DNA of 64,000 nt from Gossypium raimondii (lineage: Eukaryota > Streptophyta > Magnoliopsida > Malvales > Malvaceae): positions 52,709,980 through 52,773,979 of the forward strand of contig NC_068575.1 of assembly GCF_025698545.1 (NCBI RefSeq). Direction: 5' to 3'. Of this stretch, positions 55,700 through 64,000 are shown piece after piece (positions within the stretch are counted from its first letter, which is position 1; every line of letters starts with the position of its first letter). A program made the position numbers and the translations under genes. Under the pieces are notes generated by a model, which was given only the letters and a program-made list of their open reading frames with translations, did no database searches and had not been told where the DNA came from.

Positions 55700-58600
55700 T
55701 CAGGCTTTTGTATTTTTCGAAGCCTTGTCAAAAATTGGATTTTCAACTAATTCCTTTGCGGAAGGACGCCGTACTGGATCATGATCCACCATGACCTGAT
55801 AACAATTATAAGACCCATCAGATGAAAAAATCAACATGGACCAGCCGAGGATGAACCAAAGAGAAACTTGCTCATATATATGGTATGGAATCTGTATGTT
55901 TCATATGTGATAGAGTTACACATTTGGGATTTATATATACCAATCTGACAAATTAAGATGCATTACATGTAATAATCCTGTCAGACTCTATATTGTAGTA
56001 TAGAGCTTCTCTGTTTGACAAGCTCTTCCTCACAACACCAGATCAGTTTTGCCTTGCATTTTTTTAATTTATAACCACTGACATATTAGACAGGAAAATC
56101 AGGACTAAGTATCTCCAATGATGCTTTATAGGCAGTTAGGAAACAACATAATTAGCTAATTATATCTAAAACTGAAGAACTTTGAGCAGAAAATAGGATA
56201 CCTTGAGTAAATTTTGAAATTGTAGGGAATACCCAGCAAGCAGTGGCAGCTTTCCTTCTCTAAGAAACTGAGGTCCTGATTCTGGCAAAGGTGATCCCCT
56301 AATAAGCTCATAAATAGTAACTCCTAAAGAGAAGATATCAACCTTGTCAAGATGATCATAGTTCTCATTTAGGATTTCTTGAGGCATATAACGTGCATCA
56401 CCCTCTTCAACTGGCAGATTCTTATTTAGGAGAGTTGCACATCCAAAATCACCAAGCTTATAAACACCATTCTTCACATATACATTATCAGGTTTTACAT
56501 CCAAATGAACTATTCCTTTTTCATGTATAAACTGCAGTGCCTTTGCCATCTGCAAACCTTTTCACATCAGAGTGGAAGATAGAAAATAGGGAGGAATTAA
56601 ACATAAACATAAAAACATAAACAAAGAAACCTATTGACTTAAACAATGTGACAAGAAAATGCATTAAAAAGTACTGTGTACTAAGTAGAAGGGAAAACCA
56701 TGGAGGATTGTGAGCAGGAAACTATTGTTTTGATCCTAAATTCCAAATACAACCATGTAAGCATAAGTTTAAAGGTTGAAAGGTATTATTCTCATTCTTT
56801 GTAGAAAATGAAGATCAGGTATAGTCCCTTAATAACCATGAAAGGTGAAAAGGGAAGATATCTTTGGCAATAATTATGTGATGTTAAGTCATAAGAAGGT
56901 GATTCGAACCAAGCAAGCTAATAAATGGGAACGAGACCATTTCATTTTTCAAAACATTATCTATACTTATATTTCTGCCCTTTTTTCTCAGATAAGGGTA
57001 ATTAAATCCCCAGCCATTTTTGTTTGTAGGGATGCTGTATTTCCTCTCATGCTAACCTGATGCATGGCTCTCAGGAATTCTCCTTCTGTGAACAGTTGAG
57101 TAGACGATTTTCTAGACAAGCTGTAATCACATAGCTCCATTTGAATATAAAGTTGCTCGTTTTCAAACCAAGAAGAGTAATATCCAACAGTGTTTTCATG
57201 AGATCCTGCAAAAGATTGCTTTACTATCAATGCCTGAGACTACAATTCAAATTTTTTTCTTAAATTGAACAACATGAAAAAACTAAGAAATAGAAAAAGA
57301 GAGTAAATACAGATTTATACCTAATGCTGCTAAAGCTTGAACTTCCATCAAGGCTTTTCTCCTGCAAAACATTAACGTTATTTTATAATAAAATTTTCTT
57401 AATAATTAGTAGCAGAGAAACCTGTGCAAAAGAAATTGAAAAAAAAAACTGAAAGCTACCTCTCAGTTTCTTGATGCAATGGCCGTGTACTATGTTTCAC
57501 AGCATACAAGCAACCATCAATTCTCTTTAAAACTTTGAAAACTCGACTGAAATGCCCAGTACCAATTTGCTGGAAAACAAGGCAAAAAGAAAGAGAATAT
57601 AATAGCCTGGAGGTTAGACATTAATACATATATTGAAACATATGATTCCAAATAAATTCGAAAACCTATGGAATATAAAATAGGGATGGACACCTCAATC
57701 TCATGAAAATCTGTGTGATAGCGCGAAAGCCCATCTCCACCAATGATTGCAGGGAAGAAACCTGTATATTGTATTGATATATTATTAAAATCTTTTGGAT
57801 AAAGAATTTTAGGAAGCGAAGAGTTTCTTCAAATGGGTATCTTCTTTCTCAAATCTTTGATCTTTACAAACTAGAATTGTACCTGCACACTTTGATCTTT
57901 GATTTCCAAAAGGATCAGTGTCAACTTCTGAAGCATCCTTTAGATATGGGTTTTTAATACAAGGAGGTGGCATAACCCGACATCGTAGAGCAACAGCAGA
58001 TTGAGAAACATAATTTTTAGTCTTCTGTACTCCAGGTATGATTGCTTTTTCTAGGTTGCCTTCATCTGCATCAAAGTTGTCACTGGCAAGTTCCACTATC
58101 TGTTGAGAGCCAGATAATGTAGGGCTGAGGGGATTTACCAGGATACCATCTGAGAGAAGAATGGATATCCAGTTGAAATTTGTTCACAAAAACCACTTGT
58201 GTTCTTAAATTTTTGTACATAAATATAAAGAAACGACAAAAAGAAAGTTCTTATGCCTAAACTTTTGACAGGAATATGTGCTAACAGATCAGATATTAAA
58301 TCCAGTCAGAAACACAAAATTTTAGGAAGAAAAAGAAAACTGAAAATACGAAAACTAAAACTATGATCTCAACTATTCCGTTAATAATGTACTCCACATG
58401 AAAATGATGAATAATATGACTAGTTTCTATTACCACTATCCTGAATCATTTCTAGACCAGTAACAAAGTTCCCCATCAGTTAAACTTCATGTTATAGGCT
58501 GGGCCACATTTTTCTACTCTTTCACCATGTTATATCATCATATAAAGATTATGGTTTTGGTCATTAAACATGTTCAATGACCTTAAGCAGGAGGGTCCCT

Positions 58601-59504
58601 ATTTTAAATCCTATGATCTTTACCCAGCCACCAAATTTCACAATGAATATGCAAAATATCGTGTGATGACTAAAGTTACTAACTTGCCCTCTGATAAACA
58701 GCAGGGGACTGCCACAGCTTATCTTTACTGGTCACTTTAACTTATGAAAGTCGGATCAAATATCTCTTTCAAATGGAGCTCCATGTTGTCATATGTTGCA
58801 AGTAGATGTGGAAAAGCGAACTTGTTTTCATCGTTTCGCAATGACGAAGCTCCAAGTTGTGTATATGTATAAGGTAAAGCATCAAAATAAAAGATCAGGA
58901 CTTTTCAACAACTACAAATCCACAATCCATCCTTCTAAATATTCTAGCTTTCATCAATTACTTGCATATTACCTTGTCGAGGTCTCTTGCTTTTGAGAGT
59001 ATTCAGCTTCTCCGGCGACTTAGGGCAAGGAATATTTTCCTGTGAAATTGATAAGTAAAACAAAAACAATTTCAAAACTCAAAACAGAAAAAATAACCAG
59101 ATATTCCTCGACAAGTTATGAATGATAGTAATACCTTGTTGCAATCAAAGCCGTTCATCAGGTTCTGATTATCAGGGGTGATATAATCAGGAGTGCTGCA
59201 TCCATCATCAAAAAAAAATATTTGAAGAAGCAAAATAAGAAATTTAGAATAATACCTATTCAAAGTGTAAGAAGATATACCAGAAGAAGTCTTGACTGAG
59301 AATGAAATCTTTGTCATCGGCGGCGTCGAGGTCGGGAACGGAAGTGGAAGGGTCATCCTGAGATCCGAAATCTAGAAGGTTCCGGGTGAAGATGGAGGAT
59401 GAGGTGGCGGAAGATGATTGGTGGTGGTGGAACTGAACTTGAAAGTGCTTCCCCAATGTCCCTTTCATCTTATTACTTGGCCGCTTCGCTCCTCTTCTCT
59501 TCAT
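55700..59504 (-). CDS. WEE1: WEE1 protein kinase (cell-cycle checkpoint)
   Basis: WEE1 phosphorylates the inhibitory Tyr (and, in some species, the adjacent Thr) of cyclin-dependent kinases and acts in the plant DNA-replication checkpoint. Ten coding exons are 59504-59281, 59195-59135, 59039-58973, 58149-57883, 57761-57694, 57569-57460, 57361-57321, 57205-57057, 56549-56202 and 55795-55700; they sum to 1431 nt (476 aa). The N-terminal regulatory region has plant-conserved DKDFILSQDFFCSTPDYITP. The kinase domain begins at GDGLSRYHTDFHEIEQIGTG (glycine loop IGTGHFSRVF), with LYAVKHS (ATP lysine), the catalytic loop HLDVKPDNVYV, LGDFGCATLL for DFG, the VEEGDARYMPQEIL activation segment and DHDPVRRPSAKELVENPIF near the end. 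All introns are GT-AG and phases agree. It looks intact; the first ATG is at 59504. Confidence 0.95.
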
Positions 59505-59543
59505 CAACCAATCTCTCTTTCTCTCCTTGGCACGCTCGTGCGG

Positions 59544-59640
59544 GATATTATATAAAATGCATTTTTCACAGTATTTTTTTACTTCTACTTTTTTGGTGGG
59601 TGGGAGGAGGGAGAAAATGAATTTGAAATTGCGCGGGAAA
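59544..59640 (-). promoter_or_regulatory. WEE1 promoter: TATA-like box and E2F-type site
   Basis: On the minus strand, TTTCCCGC (59633-59640) matches the plant E2F consensus TTTSSCGC exactly and continues as TTTCCCGCGCAA. It lies about 130 bp upstream of the ATG. A TATA-like tttatataatat is at 59544-59555. Its distance to the ATG would leave a leader of only about 10 nt, so initiation may not depend on it. E2F control of cell-cycle kinases is well established in plants; use of this site is inferred. Confidence 0.6.
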
Positions 59641-59912
59641 TTGTCATTATTTGTTGGCAGAGTAATCGAGGGTAGTGGGGACTACAGTAGGATCATCAAA
59701 TCGTTTAATCTTAACCGTACATACGAGACCTGCCAGACCTGAGATGTCGATTCATTAGAATGTCACAAGTTATGTTACAAAGGCCAAGCAAAACTACTTT
59801 ATTTAACATTTTTTTACATTCACAAATCACAAGATTCAATCGTTAAACTTAAATACAAATATAATGTTGATGCAACCAAATCAATAATTGAATGTATTAT
59901 TTCATTGTTTAC

Positions 59913-60029
59913 GAAAATGAGGTCCATTGAACCATTTGGTTTACACAGTGGAACTGAAGGAATGTTGGCTTCGAGTTGGCCATCGGACATTGGAATCTCG
60001 AGCCATGTTTGGACAGTGGCATTGGTCAT
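59913..60029 (-). pseudogene. Relic of a HAK5-like first exon
   Basis: This stretch translates to MTNATVQTWLEIPMSDGQLE, then ANIPSVPLCKPNGSMDLIF. It aligns without gaps with the first 39 residues of the HAK5-like protein encoded at 51960-51808, with about 27 identities. Beyond it the sequence diverges and no second HAK exon is found between here and WEE1 or farther upstream. The similarity extends upstream (to about 60100) into non-coding sequence shared with the HAK5 leader. It is therefore a fragment of a segmental duplication, not a gene. Confidence 0.8.
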
Positions 60030-60514
60030 TGCTTCAATAATAATCTAATAATCAAACACCTTTTTTCCAAAAACCAAAAGCTTGATCGTATGCAGCACAA
60101 GACTATGAGGATTGTAAAAATATTTAAATTAGTTGGTTGGGTGAGATTCAAGGACTTTTTTGTAAATTTGTTTATTTCCATTTGTTTGATTTATTGACTC
60201 TTTTGCAGGTATGTGGATTCCAAACATTACCCAAAAATACTTGCTTACTTTTATATATAGCAAGTCCAGCTCATGCCTGTGTAACAAGCCCAAGTCAAGT
60301 ACTAAGCCTAATTTATGCATGTTTAATCCAAAAATATCAAAGGAACCATGCCACTTGTAGATTCTTCCACAATTTTAGTTTAATTGATTGGATGAGATGA
60401 GAATCCTTTCACAAATTTGTAGATTCTCATTGTTTGGAGTTAAAAAGACAACATATTTACTTTTTTATATAATAACTACAGCTCATATTTGTATTTGCTT
60501 ATTAAATTATACCT
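60030..60514. repeat. Duplicated HAK5 upstream sequence
   Basis: 60150-60250 and 60395-60500 both resemble 53240-53320 (blocks such as tttggagtt and taactacagctcatat). 60265-60360 resembles 55305-55410 (shared aatcaaaggaa-catgccact type blocks). Together with the exon relic this marks an old copy of the region upstream of HAK5. Confidence 0.55.
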
Positions 60515-61325
60515 ATCTTAGTGTTATTTAAGTATACATCATTTTTAAAATTTATTTGTAATTTGTTAAAAAATATTTGTTTTGATATTTTTAGTATTTT
60601 TGATGTATTATATATATTTAAAAATTATATAAAAATTAATACGGGTGGGCCAGGCCCGAGTTTTAGTATTTTTATCCGGGTCAGGCTTGAGCTCTAAAGA
60701 CCCGCCCGAAAAGTGGGAGGATTTGGGTAAAAACATAAGCCCGAAAAATGGGCCTAGGAAAAAAATAAGGCTCGTTTTAAAAATAAATTGGGCATCGGGT
60801 AAGACATTTTTGCCCGAACCCAACCCGGCCCGACCCGAATTCACTAAATGCCAAAAAAAAATCTACTATTTTTTTGTTATTTTAATTTTTTTTTGTTGTT
60901 TTCTCCCTATTTTACTACCATTTCACTATTATATTGCTACTATTTTGTTATTATTGTTTGGATATTGTATAACAGTTGTTTTATTGTTAATTTTGTTATT
61001 ATTTTAGAGTCATTTTCTTGTTAAGTTGCATCTATCTTATTATTATATAAGTATACATATTTTTTAAAATTTATTTTCAATTTGTTCGGAAATATTTATT
61101 TTAATATTTTTAGTATTTTTGATGTATTATTATATTTAAAAATTATGTAAAAAATAATATAATATAAAAAATTTAATATGGGCGGGCTGAGTCAAGCCCG
61201 AGTTTTAACATTTTTATCCAAGTTGGACTTAGGCACATTTTTTGAATCGGGCCAGACTTGAGCCTAACAAATGGACTTTAATTTTTGCTTGGGCCCAACC
61301 CGACCCGACCCATGATCACCCCTGC
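60515..61325. mobile_element. Rearranged GGCCCG-type hAT-like element, copy 3
   Basis: The right end ccgacccatgatcacccctg matches the terminal motif of the copies at 12041 and 28091, and the interior has repeated gggccRggcccg and 'aaaaaYrtaagcccgaaaa' blocks. The left end is not clear. Two similar blocks, about 60515-60680 and 61022-61215 (both with agtatttttgatgtattat followed by a gggcggg stretch), show an internal duplication about 500 bp apart. Confidence 0.55.
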
Positions 61326-61344
61326 TTGTATCACCTACCTTGAA

Positions 61345-61525
61345 CAATGGGCATGTTTGGTTCGCTGTATTGGATTAGAGGTGTATTGGATTAGAGGTGT
61401 AATGGAATAGAGGTGTAATAGCAAATCAACTGTTTGGTTGAATGTAATGGAATAGAGGCGTAATAGTAATCTTGTGTTTGGTTAAATGGAATAGAGGTGT
61501 AATAGCATAATGGAAAAAAACTAAA
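61345..61525. repeat. Repeat with 'gattagaggtgtaatggaat' motifs
   Basis: gggcatgtttggttcgctgt opens a stretch in which 'ggaatagaggtgtaat' recurs four to five times at irregular spacing, including ttggattagaggtgtattgg. It resembles a common plant MITE type opening with TGTTTGG. Borders and class are not defined. Confidence 0.45.
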
Positions 61526-62383
61526 ATGACTAGAATACCCTTAGCATAAATTTGTTTAGGTAAATAATTATTGTTATTAAATTTTAATAAGATTATTAAT
61601 ATCAATAATAAATAATTTAATCATATTTTAACATAATTATTATTAAATATATTATAATTAAAATATATAATTTAATAAAATTCTTAATAATCAATATTCT
61701 TATATGAATTTATACACTCATTTCCTTTTATATATTAATATACCACATTAACCGGTTTATATTTATATCAATGGCAAAAAAAATTTGGGAGAAGATTTTT
61801 GAGGACTGCTTTTGTTTGCAAATAACATCATTCATTCTGTGGGGAAAAAATTATGAATGAGCCTGCTTATTAATTACCTTTTTTGTTTTGTACTGAAGTA
61901 GTTGTCACTGGTTCAAAAGTCGATATATATGTAATATTATTAAAATAATATTTTTATTTTAATTATTTAAAAATATTTTTAATTAATGCGGTATATGAAT
62001 ATACACATTTAATTAGTTTTATTTTTAATAAAATTTTCTAATTTATTCATTCAATTTTAATCACCTTACAATTTATTCATTGTATTATATCTACGATCCA
62101 ATTTTAATATATTGAATATTTGTTTTTAATCAAGTTCTTTACTTGATTATATCTAATGTTCCAATTTTAAAAATTGAATATGTATGTGCATGCACATTTA
62201 TACCGAATACATATTGAAAGAGAGAATGTGTGAAGGGCAAATGGCTTGATACATAATAGAAGGTCAAACCGAAGATAATTAAAATTTATTACACATCATA
62301 CTCAATCAAATGCTTTTAAGAAAAAATTGATTTATAACACACATGGACATGCATAAATAAATAAGCAAGGAAAGAAAAGGGAA
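61526..62383. other. AT-rich DNA below the kinesin pseudogene
   Basis: This is where the remaining motor-domain and C-terminal exons of a minus-strand kinesin-13 gene should lie. I see no kinesin sequence and no other gene here. Confidence 0.5.
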
Positions 62384-63964
62384 TTACTTTCTATCACTCA
62401 AAAGGTCAAAGAGTTTTCCACCATATATCTCAAAATAGCTAAGCCACAATTTAAATCTCATTGTGATAAACTGGTGATGCAAGAATCTAATGAGGTCTTG
62501 TGCACTCGAGAGGTAATGGTCGCATTGTGAACGTCTTGCCACTACGAAATAAAAATATATTTCGTGAACTGAAATTAGCAACAATACCACGAACCATGAA
62601 CTGCAAAAACAAGGAGATGTGAAACAAAAGACTATAAACCAAGGAAAATAAGAAAATGACTATCATGTCTTAGGCTAATGTGATTTCTTTAGTTTACAAT
62701 GAGCTTTCTTCTCTTTTACGAAACTAGTTCTTTTAGCACTAATTCTCTCATCGGTCTCAAATTACAAACCCAATCATATGCATCAATCTACTAATAATTC
62801 TAAATCTTCCAAATAGTTTCCTCCATTCATTTAAAATATCATGTACATCAATTTACAAAAAATTATAGTTCCAACTAGAATCTAATTTCTTCATGACTCT
62901 TTAAATTTGGGGTCTGGCAATGTTTCTAAACCAAAGCAACCATTCCTGGTAAGGCATAAGGGCACAAGAGTAAATGTAAATTGATGGAATATAAAATAAG
63001 ATTGACGCTAAAAGGAAGTTTACACATTTAACAGCCAAAACTAATTCACTATGAAGTTCTGAGGATTTACAATGATTCAAAAACTACCACTTTAATATTC
63101 ACGAAAAAGCTATATTTAGAAGAAACTGAAAGGAATAGATGGCTATACACCATCCAAGATGCATGTAAGCTTTGAGATTCAAAAATAGTAGAACTGCATG
63201 ATGTAAACAATATAAACTTTAAGCAATCAACCAATGTGGAATTCTCTGGCTAAGTTATGTTCAGTGCACAATATAACCATACCTCGAAAAGAAGCTCAGA
63301 TCATCAATAGCATGAAGATCCAAAAGGCCACTCAAAATCCCCTTGAACTCGGAGAATGGAACCCATCGATGTAGCCCGCCTCCGAACTTTGGGCGGTTGG
63401 TGTGTATGGCTCCAAACCAAATTCACCATTAAATTTGAGGTTCCTCATTAATTTGAATAGTCATTGCTTCTCTTGAGCAGATTCGCCTCATACCCCTACA
63501 TGTATGTAATAGTAACTTCCTCATTACCTTGTCAATACTAAAATGATTTTTCCCACCAACTTCATGCAAAAAGGGAAGAAATTATGCATTCCATAAACTC
63601 GAATTGAATATAAATCGCGAAAAGGAATAGAACATTTCCCTTGATTAAAAGGTGATGGCAACAATTAAAAGTACATTAACCTAAATCAAATTGCATAGAA
63701 TTATAGAAACAATAGAAACATAAACAAATAAAATACATGTGGTAAATTAAAAGCGGAACAACAAGACTGCATGAGTAGATTAGGAAGGAGGCGTTGGTCG
63801 ATGCACAGAGAAGTCAAGGAGAGGCGGATCTTGCAATCCAATGATTGCAAACACCGTGCCATAACAAAGATCACCAACATCTCACCGGCGGGACCAGCAT
63901 TGTTGAAGGACCCGCCGCCTCCAACGTGATCGTGAAAGCTGTCAGCAGAACATTGCATTCTCAT
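62384..63964 (-). pseudogene. Kinesin-13A (KIN13A) pseudogene, truncated and frameshifted
   Basis: Three fragments in order on the minus strand match plant kinesin-13A, a microtubule-depolymerising motor. At 63964-63750, MQCSADSFHDHVGGGGSFNN, AGPAGEM...VMARCLQS and IDQRLLPNLLMQS match the N-terminus, with frame jumps in between. At about 63470-63300, LFKLMRNLKFNGEFGLEPYT and DGFHSP are followed by a one-base shift to EFKGILSGLLDLHAIDDL. At 62540-62384, SSAQDLIRFLHH, then FKLWLSYFEIYGGKLFDLLS and DRK, match part of the motor domain. The linker, the P-loop part of the motor, the switch regions and the whole C-terminus are missing. Frameshifts plus the missing blocks indicate a dead, partial copy. 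Confidence 0.75.
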
Positions 63965-64000
63965 GATCGGCCACCGTGTGGTACTGCGATCGCTTTTATG

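Noticed and set aside
55503..55784. 93-codon plus-strand frame at the WEE1 3' end
   Set aside because: Overlaps the WEE1 last exon and 3'UTR on the opposite strand; no family resemblance.
60129..60400. Open frames on both strands upstream of the HAK5 relic
   Set aside because: They lie in duplicated non-coding HAK5 upstream sequence and show no conserved protein.

Overview
This is plant nuclear DNA: AT-rich intergenic sequence, GT-AG introns, plant-specific gene families and nested plant transposons. The repeats resemble those I know from Malvaceae, above all a TG...CA element ending in a 'TTACCCGTATCC'-type tail (read on the minus strand) and MITEs rich in GGCCCGGCCC. Cotton (Gossypium) is therefore my best guess. 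That assignment is inference, not proof.

Layout. 1-3495 (+) is the 3' part of a CW-type zinc-finger (CWZF) gene. 5746-11065 (-) is a complete CULLIN1 gene with a 5'UTR intron. 12041-12426 is a hAT-like MITE. 13635-20004 is a broken LINE ORF1 split by a coding-less repeat, which is itself split by a 3.5-kb LTR-like element carrying a hairpin minisatellite. 20300-24600 holds MITE-like and LTR-like debris. 25007-27249 (-) is an INDETERMINATE-DOMAIN (IDD) C2H2 transcription factor with a GC-AG first intron. 28091-28508 is a second hAT-like MITE. 30938-34033 (-) is an ELM2/SANT-like nuclear protein. 35150-46200 is gene-poor, with several terminal-inverted-repeat elements. 46302-46802 (+) is an intronless NF-YB gene. 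48410-51960 (-) is a HAK5-type high-affinity K+ transporter. 52060-54320 is its tandemly duplicated upstream region. 55700-59504 (-) is the cell-cycle kinase WEE1, with an E2F-type site upstream. 59913-60029 (-) is a relic of a second HAK5 first exon. 62384-63964 (-) is a truncated, frameshifted kinesin-13A pseudogene.

The genes do not form an operon or an obvious pathway cluster. CUL1 and WEE1 both act in cell-cycle control, and IDD, NF-YB, CWZF and ELM2/SANT proteins act in transcription or chromatin, but their proximity looks coincidental. I found no sign of a new multi-gene system. The points most worth a second look are structural: the higher-order hairpin array inside the LTR-like element, the three-layer nested insertion, the GC-AG intron, and the HAK5 duplication history, which includes a MITE whose empty site is preserved in the sister repeat.

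Exon borders were read by eye from splice signals and reading-frame continuity. For HAK5, WEE1, IDD and the ELM2 gene the exon lengths sum to whole codons.
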